From positions 1-64,000 of the forward strand of contig WPDH01000361.1 in assembly GCA_019137255.1 (NCBI GenBank): 64,000 bases of DNA, in the 5' to 3' direction. This DNA is from Corinectria fuckeliana (Eukaryota; Ascomycota; Sordariomycetes; Hypocreales; Nectriaceae). Positions 1 to 11,493 of the stretch are shown here, piece after piece. Each line of letters begins with the position of its first letter. The stretch's first letter is position 1. A program made the position numbers and the translations under genes. A model generated the notes under the pieces. That model was not told where the DNA came from. It saw nothing but the letters and a program-made list of their open reading frames with translations, and did no database searches.

Positions 1-1130
1 TATTAAGTAAAAGCTTTATAATATACTAATACCTACCTTTATAATCTTTATGTTTACACCCTAGTGAGACTAACTCTTATATTTTTACTATAAGAGTATT
101 ATAGTTACTATTTATATAACTCTCTTACTTTTCTAGAAATTCCCTAACTAATAAATATGTAAACTAGAAGGTATTAAGCTGTATATTAAGCATAATAAGG
201 TTATAATAAAAGTTAAAAATCTAATTACTTATTACCTATTAAGGCTGTGATACTACTATAAAGATAACAGTGAGGATTTTAACAGAGAAGAGCTTTCTCT
301 ATATATAAAAAAGCTAGAAGAGTGTATATTTAGTATACTAGTTGTGATATATATTAGAGTAGTGCTTAATCTTTTAGAGGAGTTTTTTATATAGCTTTTT
401 AAGTGTTTATAGTAGGTAGCTAAGCCTTTTTAGTATAGCTTTATTTAATTTAAGTTTATATAACACCTCTAATTAGAGGCTAGCCTAGTAAAACCTATTA
501 TAGCTTTATAAATCTTATATTAATATTTATAATTTAGATATACTTATATGCTTTAGGCGCCTATTATAACCTCTTAGATAATCTTCTGTTTTAGCTCTAG
601 CTTCTATTAGCTAGAGCTAAAACAAAGTAACTTGCTTAATTCTATTAGATAGTAAGTCTTTAATTTAATAAACCTAGTAATATCACTTAAATTCCTATTA
701 GATAATAGTTCTATATAAGAGTACTACTAAAGCTTATAAATAATATCCTAGTTGTTATAACTTAATATAAATATCTTAACTAGATAGGGTAACTCTTAGA
801 GGATTAACTTTATAGTAAATATAATACTCTTATAAGTAGCAAGATTATACTTATCTAGTATATTAAGAATAATTATTATAGTAAGATACTACTTTAACAA
901 GTGTATAATAAGTATACAAATCTTATATAGCTAAAGCGACTTAGTAGTAAACCCCTCTTCTTTATATATATTATATACTATAATTATTAGTTATAGTAGT
1001 AAAAGGCTAAGCTTAAGATAAGATAGCTAGCATGTAATACTTACTAGAATAGTCTTAAGATTAGACTGGTTTAGCTTAGTAGTATTTTAAGAGTAGTAAA
1101 AGTAGGCGGGAGGTAGTTATTAGTGTTTCT
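1..1130. repeat. AT-only block, RIP-degraded repeat
   Basis: The stretch is almost entirely A and T, with many TTATAAG, CTAGC and TTATTA words and no usable open frame on either strand. It resembles the interior of the Mutator-like element at 29-33 kb. This composition is what repeat-induced point mutation leaves behind in transposons of filamentous ascomycetes. The block runs off the left edge of the window, so neither termini nor element class can be named. Confidence 0.75.
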
Positions 1131-1599
1131 AGAACGCTAAAAGAGCGTTATTTATAACAAGCAAGCTGTCTAAGTTAGTAAGCACTATAAGAGGGGCGCA
1201 GATATATACATAAGATTACTTTTACCAGATCCTAGAATGCTATATAGCTAGAGGATAGATAAGGTGCTCTCCTCTTTCCACTAGAGGTAGACAGGATTAG
1301 AGAGAAGCTACTAGCTAGTTCCCTTAAGAATGCTATTCTTAACAAGCTTGTAATGTTTAAGGTACGGTTCCTTAGATAGTTAGTGCAGGATCTCTGTCCT
1401 CTTAGACTCTATGATATGTTAGACGGGCTATAAAACACAGTATTAACGCTTACTATCTAGCTGGTCGGTGATCTTAGTCAGGTTGTCGTTCTAACGAGCT
1501 AGGGGGGTCTAAAGAGCCGAGAACATATTCTTAAGCTCGTCGTGGCGGTCCAGCTCGTCTACCAAGATCGGCATCGTTACAGTGTCACAAGGCATGAGG
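1131..1599. other. Transition zone, no gene seen
   Basis: GC content rises gradually from the AT block towards normal sequence. Scattered GC-containing words sit among AT runs. No open frame, RNA gene or repeat end could be recognised. Confidence 0.5.
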
Positions 1600-2349
1600 C
1601 GAACCTTAGACGCTGGCCACATCGAAGCAGTGGTCTACATGACTCTGCGCGATGGCGATGTGGGCGAAGGTCTCCTCGAGGTCGGACGATCCAAGAAGCG
1701 CACTCTTCACGAATCGTTCTGACAAGTCAGTGATGTCTAAGAGGGATGTGAACTACTGACTTGGTGTGGACTGCCGAAAATAGGTCCTTGCATGGGCGAG
1801 ATAGGTCAAAAGCCGGGCGTAGAGCTGCACTAGGGCCCCACGGAGCTCCTGAGCGGGGCCCGATGGCGACGGACCGCCTTGTGCGGTGGCCGAGAACCGG
1901 AAGAGAGGCTCCTCCACGCACGCATAGCGGCAGAGCAGCTCGGCGAGGTTCGCAATGCTTTCGAGGACGAAGCTGTAGGCCTGGAAGTCGCCGACAGCCA
2001 TCTGCAGCGTATCAGCAGCGGCATCCATCAGGGGATCAGACGCACCTGAAGGAGGAACCGGACTCCGGCCCACAGCAGGGCAGCGTGGCCCGGATCGTAC
2101 TGCACCATAATATCCCCGATCTCCCTGAAACGGTCGGCCCACTTGGCAATCTTAGCCAGGACGTCCCGGACGCTGACCGTCGCCCCGTTCTTCCGTCGGA
2201 ACCGCCATGCTCTAGCGGCGCACTGCTTCTGGGCTTCGTCGGTGGATCGGAGCACCTCCGCGACGATCTGGTTCTTTTCGAGATGGTCAAAGTCGATGTC
2301 GGAGCGCAGGTCGTGGTCGAGACGGGTCAGGGTAGCTGCCCACAAATCA
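1600..2349 (-). pseudogene. Remnant of NLR (NWD/NACHT-type) N-terminal domain
   Basis: On the minus strand an exon begins after an acceptor at 2350 and reads DLWAATLTRLDHD, then VRDVLAKIAKWADRF and VQYDPGHAALLWAGVRFLLQ. This pattern is typical of the N-terminal domain preceding NACHT modules in fungal NOD-like receptors. After FLLQ the frame breaks: two extra bases near 2045 separate it from the next segment, which continues with ASDPLMDAAADTLQ and CRYACVEEPLF. A TAG follows at 1753-1755, and weaker similarity continues to about 1600. No NTPase or repeat domain follows, because the remnant ends near the AT block. It is therefore a truncated, frameshifted relic. In intact genes such proteins are thought to act in non-self recognition. 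The family assignment is from memory of its conserved motifs. Confidence 0.65.
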
Positions 2350-5041
2350 CTGTGACGAAGTTAGCACAAAGTGCATGCCGGGGAACATCACCTACCTGCT
2401 AGGCCTCAAACACGTAGGAGCTATGGTTGAGAGTCGGAGAACAGGTGAGAGGCAGGACCAAGAGTACGGACAGTTCAGCTTCGTAATGAGGGGTTTTGGA
2501 AGGTCGGCAAGAGTGCCTAACGCAGAGCCTTGTGTCGGCTAGCTCATGCTTAGCCACGCCTGACTGTATTCGTGGACGAATTGGCGTGCGTTCTGCCTCC
2601 TGTGGTGAAAGCTTGTGTCGGATTGGATCGCCGGAAGATAGTAATGGTATTCCTTCTGAGGTTGAGCTGTTAAATGAACACTTGAAATAACTTAACGGAT
2701 TTGGGCTTAATTGACTGTATGTAGGATATCTGTTGTGCGGTGTTCTTAGTTCCTTGAAAACGAGCTATGTTCCGTCTACAGTTTTCCCCTCTCAAGTGGG
2801 CCGATGTTCCGTCTGACAGCTTGATTCGCGGCAGCCTACTGTTAAAGAGCGCGAAATGGAGATGCAGCTGCTGGCAGACATGATAGAGAGGAGGGGCGGA
2901 CACAGGTCGATTAGTTGAGGCCCGTGGCGTGGCGTTTACGAGGCAGCCTGCGTGCCTAGTTAGCCATTGAGTGGTCAAGGGGGATACGCCCTGTTTGAGC
3001 ACGAAATGCCCAGCAGACGAGCATAGTGCAGCACGGCGCACACATGTTCTTAGAATGGTGCTGTCTGCATGGCTAATACCATCGCACTCTAGCAATACTG
3101 ATTGCTTTGTTATGCTTTCTTTTGCTTAGCCACCTTTAGACAAACCGCGCTAATAATCTTCGCAGTTAGTTAAGTGCTTATAGCTATAAATTCTAAACGC
3201 TATATCTCAGACAGTCAAGAGGGCATATAACAACTTCGTACAAGAGGATAGAAAGAGTAGATTAGAGTGTCTTAAGGGTCTATAGTGCGAGAGCAAAGCT
3301 AGACGCCACGCTCTGAAGCTGGCTTCTAGTCTTAGAAGCCTCGCCCGCTTATGCCTGGATCGTACCATCTCAGGGCCGCAGACCGGGACGTATTAAACTG
3401 CGCTTATCGGCGAGTATTTCCCTCTAGGCGCCTATGAGAACGCTAGACGCGGCGGCGTCTTATTACACCTGAGCGAAATAAAACTATTTAGGTAGCAGAC
3501 CCCTACGCTCCCCAGCGAGCACACTTAACAGGCACTAATGCATCCTATCTTTAGCGCTATTATATAGCCTCGCCTAGATAGGGCGCCTAATTAGATGTTA
3601 ACACAATATGATGTTCACCACAAAACGCGTGCTCCTACAGGCTCACAAACCCATACACACATATTATACCTGTGATGTTCCTTTCAAAAGTATTAACAGT
3701 CTTCCTTAGTGCCCCCAGCTGTCATCCAATGCTGCTATCGCGTGTTCCTGTGAAATTTGAATCGGCAACTAACAGCCAGCTAGGCCTGTACCCGCAGCCA
3801 TATTAATTAGACCTGGCTGCATAATGCCACCACCCCCGCAAGGATAAGCAGTGAGGCAGCCACGGATGGTGCCTTCGCCAGATCCATGCATAGGCCTACA
3901 CTGCCACCACCAGCTGGTCGAACCAACGACTCCACGTGGAATCTCCACGCATCCTCATTGGTCCACTAGTTCCCGGTCCAGGAGACTCTCGGCGCGACAT
4001 CTCAACGACATCTCATCGAGGCTTCTGCAGGTGACGAGCCGTGCCTTGGCAAGAACCAACAAGACACACGTGCTTAAGCTTGGGCATGCGACGCGAGGAG
4101 ATTCCCTGCCGTAACAAGTTCAAAGTGTTCCTGTGTGCTACTCCCGTGGATTGCTAGTCAGTGTATGGCGACCAAGAGGCTGCGTTCCCTTGTAAGTGTG
4201 CCATCCTCAACCTTGCCTCGTTCTACGTAGCACTCATACTGCCGCCTGTCTGAAAGTATCCTCTGGAAAATGGGCCACCTCGATGCAATGATACTTGACC
4301 CACGCTGTCCTCCCCGAAGCCAGCCCGAGCTGGCAACAGGACACTCGCATCAGTCCTCAGTCTCTTTCTTGCGTTTTTATGTCTGCCAACTCCTCAAGCC
4401 CTCTCTCTCGCGCTATTGTAATCCTCTGAGTGTACCAAGCAGTCTCACTCTTAGCAGCGCAGTAACCTACTCATGTAACGAGCTCTCCGTCCGTCCGTCC
4501 GTCTATGATCTCACGCCAAGATCTCATGCCCACCCACAGCCTCCCTTGTCCGTGGACGCAAACTCGCAAGCGGAATAACCTATCCAACAAGCTTCCAGCA
4601 TTCAAGCACGAGCGATTCCTCTTGGACGACCCGCGCCACCTCCCATGTCCCCCAGATGGGTTCGCCGAGCCGCATCAGCCACTCCGAGCGCTGCCCTTCT
4701 TGGCTCCTGCTACAACGGACTAGGATCGACCCAGCGAGTCGGCCACTGGTATCCAACCCTTGCTTTACTGCCTCCAATGGTGGACGCCAGCCCATCTACT
4801 TGTGCACTTTCGGACTGAGCCCAGAAGCATAATAATAAGCTTGTTTGCCAAGACCCTCATCCACCCGTGCAACTTTGAGCTATCGTGCTTCTGTCTTATA
4901 AGGACCTGGCTTCATCATGTCACTTGGACATCAGAAGCGAGCAATCTCCCTTTCATCACTTTCTTTTCCAGAAGCCTCTGGTCTCCCATTCCAGTCCCGT
5001 AGATACCTCTTCCTGTGGGATCTCCCACGCCAGCCGCACCC
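2350..5041. other. Intergenic, no gene supported
   Basis: This 2.7 kb holds short overlapping open frames without recognisable domains. The piece around 3100-3640 is locally AT-rich with CTAGACGCC and GGCGCCTA words and may be an old repeat remnant. From about 4350 to 5041 the plus strand is pyrimidine-rich (CTCTCT, CCGTCCGTCCGTC), consistent with the promoter and 5' leader of the phosphate transporter that follows. Confidence 0.5.
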
Positions 5042-7057
5042 ATGGTTGTCCTTCACCAGTACGACTACATCTTCGCCATCGGCACCATTTTCGCCTTCCT
5101 GGACGCGTGGAACATTGGTACGTACTTGTCAACGCTAGAATGCCTCTGCTCATCACCACTCTCGTCCCGCCCCCGTTCATCATGCTCTATCAGACTATCG
5201 CTCTCCTCTCTGCCATGTTTCCCTGCTACAAGGCCGTAGAGACCGCCCTTAGCTAATCACCAACTCCCCGATCGCTAGGTGCCAACGATGTCGCAAACTC
5301 CTGGTCGACATCGGTCTCGTCCCGCTCCCTCACCTACCTCCAGGCCATGACCCTGGGCTCCGTCCTCGAGTTCGCGGGATCCGTGGGCGTGGGCGCCCGC
5401 GTCTCCGACACCATCCGCACAAAGGTCGTCGACACCGACCTCTTCGTCGGCGAACCCGCCCTCCTCATGCTCGGCATGATGTGCGCCGTCGTCGCCTCCT
5501 CCATCTACCTCACCGTCTGCACTCGCATCGGCCTCCCCGTCTCGACCACCCACTCCATCATGGGCGGCATCATCGGCATGGGCATTGCGCTCGTCGGCGC
5601 CGACGGCATCCACTGGGCCGAGCTAGACAAGGGCATCAACTCCGGCGTCGTCTCCGTTTTCCTCGCCTGGATCATCGCCCCCGGCTTGTCCGGCGCCTTT
5701 GCCGCCATCATCTTCCTCATCACCAAGTACGGCGTCATGCTCCGCAGCCAGCCCGTCTGGAAGGGGCTCTTCCTGGTCCCCGTCTACTTCGGCATCACCG
5801 CCTCGCTCCTCACCATGCTCATCGTGTGGAAGGGCGGCTCCATCAAGATCTCCTTCACCGACGCCGAGACGGCCGGCATGATTGTCGGCGTCGGCGCCGC
5901 CTGGGCCCTCGTCATCGCCATCTTCCTCGTGCCCTGGCTGTACCGCTTGGTCATCAAGGACGACTGGCAACTCCATTGGTGGCATATCCCCATCGGCCCC
6001 CTTCTGCTCAAGCGCCCTGAGCCTCCTGCTCAGCCCGAGGGCGCCTCGGGTGGCATCCAGGATTTCTACGCCGGCCACCTCACCCGCGATGAGCTCAACG
6101 ACCTCCGACGCGCCGGCCGCAACGGCAACGCCGAGTTCGAGCGTGCCGACGACCAAACCGAGTCCAAGCAGGTCTCCCGCGAAGACTCTGGCGAGCACAC
6201 TGACCCCGAACCCGTCCAGATCCAGCCGCCCAAGAAGCTCATTGGCCCCAAGCCCGACGGTCCTGTTTACAGCGGTCCCGTTCTCTTTTGGTACCTCAAG
6301 TTTGTCTTTCTGCAGGGTATCGACCAGGACATCGTCAGCATGCAGCAGTCGACGGGCATTCTCAGCGGCGATCTTGAGGAGATCCACGCCAACGTGCCCC
6401 ATTACGACAACCGTGCCGAGTACCTCTACACCTTCCTCCAAGTCATGACCGCGTGCACTGCCTCCTTCACGCACGGTGCCAACGATGTTGCCAACGCCAT
6501 TGGCCCCTACGCCACCATTTACCAGATCTGGCACACGGGCGCCATGGAGGGAGGCGGAAAGTCCGAGGTCCCCGTCTGGATCCTGTAAGTTACTTTAAGT
6601 ACCTCTGCTTCGTGTACTATTACTGACCTTAACCTTCAGCTGTTTCGGTGGTGCCGGTATCGCCCTCGGTATCTGGACTTATGGTTACAACATCATGCGC
6701 AACTTGGGCAACCGCCTAACGCTCCACTCTCCCTCGCGAGGATTCTCGATGGAGCTGGGATCTGCCATCACCGTCATCCTGGCTACTCGTCTCAGTACGT
6801 CCCTTCCAAGATGGACTATCATGGCCAAGCAAGCACCTGCTAATATGACCACAGAGCTTCCTGTCTCCACCACTCAGTGCATCACCGGTGCCACCGTCGG
6901 CGTCGGTCTTTGCTCTGGTACCTGGCGTTCTATCAACTGGCGCATGGTGGCCTGGATCTACATGGGATGGATCATCACCCTCCCTGTCGCTGGCATCATA
7001 TCTGGTTGCCTTTGCGGTATTATCGTCAACGCTCCTCGTTGGGGCTATGAGGGTTGA
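5042..7057 (+). CDS. Na+/phosphate symporter, PiT/PHO-4 family
   Basis: Exons are 5042-5117, 5279-6584, 6640-6794 and 6855-7057, giving 579 aa, close to the usual 570-600 for fungal PHO-4/Pho89. The family takes up inorganic phosphate with sodium across the plasma membrane. Both copies of the PiT signature are visible: GANDVANSW from residue 26, split by intron 1, and GANDVANAIGP from residue 425. The half-sites CTRIGLPVSTTHS and LKLPVSTTQC are also present. Hydrophobic segments flank a charged cytoplasmic loop (roughly residues 260-350, rich in Asp, Glu and Arg), as expected for two repeated halves. Introns of 161, 55 and 60 bp have GT-AG ends. The start was chosen because MVVLHQYDYIFAIGTIFAF reaches the first signature in frame after splicing. 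Phosphate-starvation control is typical of the family but was not verified here. Confidence 0.93.
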
Positions 7058-7743
7058 ACTCGTAAGCTGTTACAAAGGATGGCGAGAACTAGATTGGTTG
7101 CGTAACCTGATACATGCTTTGCTATCTATACTTCTCAAGTTACTAGCTAGGCCTATCTACAGCCAATCACCTGCAGCACAAATTATTACATTCAACGCGG
7201 GGAAGAGTCACTCAACTGGTCACCTTCTTGGTTACGACTGGCCAGGCTGATTATTGATCCGGCCGCTGGTAGGGGGCTGGCCAAGTTCGGGTGGTCCGAC
7301 TCAGGCCTTGAGTGGGATGCACATACAATCTATAGGGCCTTTAACTTCCCCAGATGCCCCGTGAGGGACGACGGGGGGCTGAGCTGTAATTTAGCCGAAG
7401 TCTCTCATTAGTAGGGCTGCATGAATGGCCTAACCTTAGGCTCTGTAGGGGGACGCAGGTGAAAGAAAGCTCGAGACATCAGCACCCTACCGCTACGCCC
7501 ACCTATACCAACTCATCCCCTTATAGAACTCTATGGATTTAAACAGGAAAAGGACTACCTAGTATCTCAGGCCTTAGGATTTAATTCAATTGTTTACCTA
7601 ATGTTTCTTCCCTGCAACTTCTATTGCGCGAGCTTTCCACGCCTTAGAGTTTCTCCACTTCCCCAGCGATACACAAACAACCCGAACCACTGTCTACGAT
7701 AGAGACAGCACCTTGAAGGAAGTAGTGCCAGAGAAAGAGGGTA
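7058..7743. other. Intergenic, no gene seen
   Basis: This covers the 3' flank of the phosphate transporter and the upstream flank of the lectin-like pseudogene. Only short unrelated frames are present. Stops at about 7691 and 7697 interrupt any in-frame cytoplasmic N-terminus for the downstream pseudogene. Confidence 0.5.
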
Positions 7744-8374
7744 CGGATCATACTCGCGGTTGTGCTACTGGCCGTCATCGGGCTCGTTGTTGGCCTTGTT
7801 ATCGGCCTGGTTGTGAACAAGCACAAATCAGATAACTCATCCGAGTACCACTCTCCTCGTAACCACTTCAAGTCCGGGGAGTGGAGGGAGGCGCGCGGCT
7901 TTTGGGGGAACTTTGTGGACGACCCAGCACTATTCGCGCATGAAGAGACCGCGGCGGATCGACTTCTTCGGCGTGCAGGACAACCACGAGGTGTACCATT
8001 TCAACCGAGTAGGGGACGAATTCAGCGAGTTGGAGTCGCTAGGGGGTAATGTGGCTAGCACGCCGTCGGTGGTGGGGTCGGTATCGGCGCTGACGGACAC
8101 ATTCGACGTGGTGGCGCTGGGGAGGGATGGCGATGTGAGGCATCTGTATTACGACGGAACGGCGTGGTCCAAGAAATAGGAGAACGTTCATATTTCGGCG
8201 GTTAGTGTGCCGACACTTGCGATGCATGATAAACACAAGATAGTGCTGCTTCTTTTGAGGGAGGACGGTGTGTACTATTCGACGGTGAGCGCTGGAGGTA
8301 GCTGGGTCGGCATGATGATAATGAACCCGATAGGGGGTAGCCCGTCGCTAGACTTCTTCGTCGATAGGTCGTGA
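7744..8374 (+). pseudogene. Membrane-anchored PLL/fucose-lectin-like protein, broken
   Basis: The reading begins with a basic residue and a long hydrophobic segment (RIILAVVLLAVIGLVVGLV), then a short stalk with an NSS glycosylation-type site. Beta-propeller lectin blades follow: RRIDFFGVQDNHEVYHFN, ELESLGGNVASTPSVVGS, FDVVALGRDGDVRHLYYDGT and REDGVYYSTVSAGGSW. This order (transmembrane anchor, stalk, lectin blades) is common in fungal fucose-specific-lectin-like proteins. The gene is damaged: a frameshift near 7930-7940 lies between DDPALF and MKRPRRID, and a TAG stands at 8177-8179, where the repeat pattern suggests Trp. The frame reopens and ends at 8374. The cytoplasmic N-terminus is missing and only about two to three blades remain. 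Sugar specificity cannot be inferred. Confidence 0.65.
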
Positions 8375-9949
8375 GCGGAGCGTTAGCTAGTTACATTAGT
8401 AGCATCCATCTCAAATATGACTGCATTTTGCATAGACTTGCTCAACCCACGATGCCGATACAAAAAGGAGTTCCGCGAGGGCTATGAAGGAGCTCGAGAA
8501 CGAGTGAAGTAACCCTTTGTTGCAAGGCTATCCCAGCTTCAACAAGGAAAATACGGAAAAGTATAAGGAAACTAAGGAGTTTCCTAATTGAAAGCCCAAC
8601 GACTGGGACAACTGCCTCACGTACTGCTAAGCAACTACGGGAAGATCAGGCGTTTCTAGGAAGCCGCTCCTTCATCCCTTTGTTAAAACCCTCCCCTTCA
8701 CGGGCAACCTAGTATATAAAGGTATGTCCGGCCACCTTATTCTCAACTACTATTTGTTCCTTAAGAAAAATCTTATTTCCTTGTTCTAGAGTGGTTTATA
8801 TGGCAACCTAAACCATCCTACTCTAGCTTAATATAAATAAGGCAAGCTGTAATGTAACTGGGATCCCCTTAGTACACGAAACCCATACTGCCTTCAACGA
8901 TTCGCCACCTGGGAGGCTCAGACCTGAGCTGAGAAGCAAAAGCTGACGCTTTCGACTGAACAACATACTGCGCACTGCACACAGCTGACCGGTGTTCGCT
9001 TCATCAAGCCCAAACACTCTAATAAAACCGAAATCAATGTCTACAGCATTTTAATGGAAGCAATATGTGAATATAATTTGAATGCCCGACTTACCAGAAT
9101 GGGCTGAAAACGTAGCTGGTCATTACTTTGGATGGGGAACTCCCATACCTGTTACAGCTCATCTAGCAAACAAAACTCAACAAAGACATGCTTTCTTTGA
9201 CGGAGGAAAGTCGGCCGTCAAGAACACCTATCCGCGTTGAAGGGGTTTTTTTAATCCGAGTAGCTTAGTTCCGTGTCGCTGATCTGTTGTTCGCTGCTGA
9301 AGATTCTTACCGCCGAGTGCCAGCTTAATTACCCTGTTTGTGTGGATGGTTGTCACTCGGACCGGGCACTTGGTCTCCTTTGAAGCTAAACCATCAACAT
9401 GCATCCATCACACCAGTCAATCTTGCAAGTATTGACATCAACAGTCTTCAGCTGAAGGAAAAAAAGACCACCACAAAAACCCCCCCCAAAAAAAGGTCTA
9501 TGCCAAGGTTCTAATTGGTGTCTTTGGAAGGTTCTTTTCAATAGGTGATAAAAATACAAAATCGTCCTGACCGGTAGACTAATAGACCGATCAGGGTTGC
9601 ATTTTTGACGTTAACGAGGCCTATAAAGAATCCGCGATTAAAACAGCCCTTATCTTTATCATCTCGGTGACTATATTGTTGACAAAATTCTCTTGGCAAG
9701 AAGTTCAGCGGAACTCTGCTGTGTTAATGGCACTGTTTACCGAAGCAAAACATCACGGGCTGTGGAAACAACGTCACTGTTTGCCGCATAGTTATTTGGG
9801 GATTTGATCAGTGATTCTCAGCGGGACACAAATACCGTCGTTGCAACTTTCACAATGGTTTCATCCACAATATCCATCATCAGCACCATCACCATCACCA
9901 TCACCATCACCCTTATTATCGCTATTATCATATCCCCCAGGTTGCCATA
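8375..9949. other. Intergenic, no gene seen
   Basis: This 1.6 kb carries no convincing frame. Visible landmarks are a C8A7 homopolymer pair at about 9479-9497 and a CACCAT microsatellite close to the downstream start codon. The last 150 bp is probably the 5' leader of the PhzF-like gene. Confidence 0.5.
9884..9910. repeat. CACCAT microsatellite in 5' leader
   Basis: Four tandem CACCAT units plus a trailing CAC lie 40 bp upstream of the ATG at 9950. They are probably transcribed but untranslated. The array is too short for any functional claim. Confidence 0.8.
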
Positions 9950-10987
9950 ATGGCATCTCTACAGTTCTCAATTGTAGACGTCTTCGCCACGAGACCTTAC
10001 GAAGGGAAGCCCCTCGCGGTCGTGGACGACCCCGAAGGCCTCCTCAGCACGCACCAGATGAGGCTCATAGCCCGCCAATTCAACGTCCCGACAACAACCT
10101 TTCTCCAGCCAAAACCGTCAGGCCCCGCCAGAATGCTCTCCTTTGGCCCCGACGGAACTCAGGTAGCTAATGTTTGTCACAACATCGTGGGTGCGTTGTG
10201 GGTCCAGGCGCAACAGCAACGCTTCGACTTTGAACAGTCCCCGCGCGGTACTTTCGTCGAGTTTACGCCCTCTGAACAACGCAAGGGGACGTACGGCCCT
10301 GTGACGGTATATCGGATGCCATCTTCCGCCTCGCAGCCTCCGAAATACTCCATCTCTCTGCAACAAGTGATGCTGCAGTCGCATGAAGCGCACCCGGATC
10401 CGGCGTCGTTGGCCAAAAGCATCGGCCTTCGGGAAGAGGATATGGGTTTATATCTCTGGGACGATGCCGCCGACATCCAACCGATGCCGCCCCGTGTGAT
10501 GTCCGTAGGGGACACGTACTATTTGCTCGTCCCAGTTTCGTCCCTCGATGCTCTGGCCTGGGTGAAACCTCGCGGTGATCTGCGTGGGCAGCTCCGACTA
10601 GTCGACGAGCGCGTCTCGGGGATTTATCTGTTCGCCAGAGAGGAACCTGATTCTGCAGATTCTCGCGACCAGTCGTATCGGGCGAGGTGTTTTACTCCGA
10701 ACATGCGGTCGGAGGACTCTGGGACGGGCGGTGCAGCAGGGCTACTTTCTGTGTTTGTGCATCAGGAAGGCTACCTGGACCTCGACCGCGACAGAGGGTG
10801 CGAGGAAGGGATCGCGACAATCCAGGTTTGGCAAGGCCATCATGTCGGGAGATGCTGTGGCATTGCGGTACATTTGAACCGGCTTGATCCTGGACAGGAG
10901 GATGTGGAGGTGTATGTCTCTGGGACCGCTGCCAAGGTTTCCGAGGGCACAATCATGGTCCCAGAAGCTCGCTGGGGTTTTGAATAG
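9950..10987 (+). CDS. PhzF-like isomerase family protein, catalytic Glu absent
   Basis: A single exon of 345 aa, somewhat longer than the 280-300 aa usual for the family. PhzF-fold landmarks occur in order: FSIVDVFATRPYEGKPLAVV at residues 6-25, NVCHNIVGALW near 74-84, and RCFTPNMRSEDSGTGGAAGL at about 244-263, followed by a glycine-rich GIAVHL segment. In Pseudomonas PhzF a glutamate in the NLSETTF-type motif is the acid/base catalyst. Here the aligned segment is NVPTTTF (residues 45-51), so the Glu is Thr48. GNPLAVV is also GKPLAVV, and GH is CH. The fold is clear, but the classical isomerase reaction may be lost or altered. The start is the first ATG and fits the family N-terminus. There is no sign of phenazine genes nearby. 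Confidence 0.88.
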   Translation: MASLQFSIVDVFATRPYEGKPLAVVDDPEGLLSTHQMRLIARQFNVPTTTFLQPKPSGPARMLSFGPDGTQVANVCHNIVGALWVQAQQQRFDFEQSPRGTFVEFTPSEQRKGTYGPVTVYRMPSSASQPPKYSISLQQVMLQSHEAHPDPASLAKSIGLREEDMGLYLWDDAADIQPMPPRVMSVGDTYYLLVPVSSLDALAWVKPRGDLRGQLRLVDERVSGIYLFAREEPDSADSRDQSYRARCFTPNMRSEDSGTGGAAGLLSVFVHQEGYLDLDRDRGCEEGIATIQVWQGHHVGRCCGIAVHLNRLDPGQEDVEVYVSGTAAKVSEGTIMVPEARWGFE

Positions 10988-11493
10988 CTGTTAGCTTTAC
11001 CTTGCATTGCAGGTGTCATCAGTCTTGGTAGAATGAAAGTGCAAATTAGCCAACTCGAAACGGTCAAAAGGTGGCCCCCCCCAATGCATCTCCACTGAGG
11101 TTGGGGTCAAGCTGGACGCCGGTTTGTCCAAGTCCACTAATCGTCTACTTCGTGCTAGTAACCTACTAACATTAACCAAGTTGGTTGGTTGGGTAGATGA
11201 ATCCTCCCCCCAATCTTCACCTCCGCACCTCCGTTCATTACCCCCACGGTGGGGACCTCCGGTCGTCGGTGGCACCGTGGCTCTCTCTGGCATCACACAA
11301 TGGCAAAGCCTCTGGCGCAATTGGTTCTCCCGGGAGGTGCGGTCTTCTCTCCGTCCATGCCGGGGGCTTATATCCCGAGCATGGCCCTGGGGCAGACCAC
11401 TACCTACCAATACCACGACCTGCCTTGTATCATTCGTCTCCCGTCCCTTTTCCTTCTCAGCCATCAGCATCCCCGTCGCACTCATCAGTCACC
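10988..11493. other. Intergenic promoter region
   Basis: This is the region between the PhzF-like gene and the dehydrogenase. It includes a C-rich tract at about 11070-11085, a GGGGGCTTATATCCC TATA-like word near 11365 and pyrimidine runs towards 11493. The downstream frame is open upstream of 11494, but that part has no family similarity and is treated as leader. Confidence 0.5.

Noticed and set aside
2670..3095. A 141-codon minus-strand open frame
   Set aside because: Cys/Arg/His-scattered sequence without motif, between repeat remnants; could not be supported.
5623..6534. A 303-codon minus-strand open frame opposite the phosphate transporter
   Set aside because: It is Gly/Asp/Val/Glu-rich, has no motif and lies exactly antisense to a clear GC-rich coding exon.
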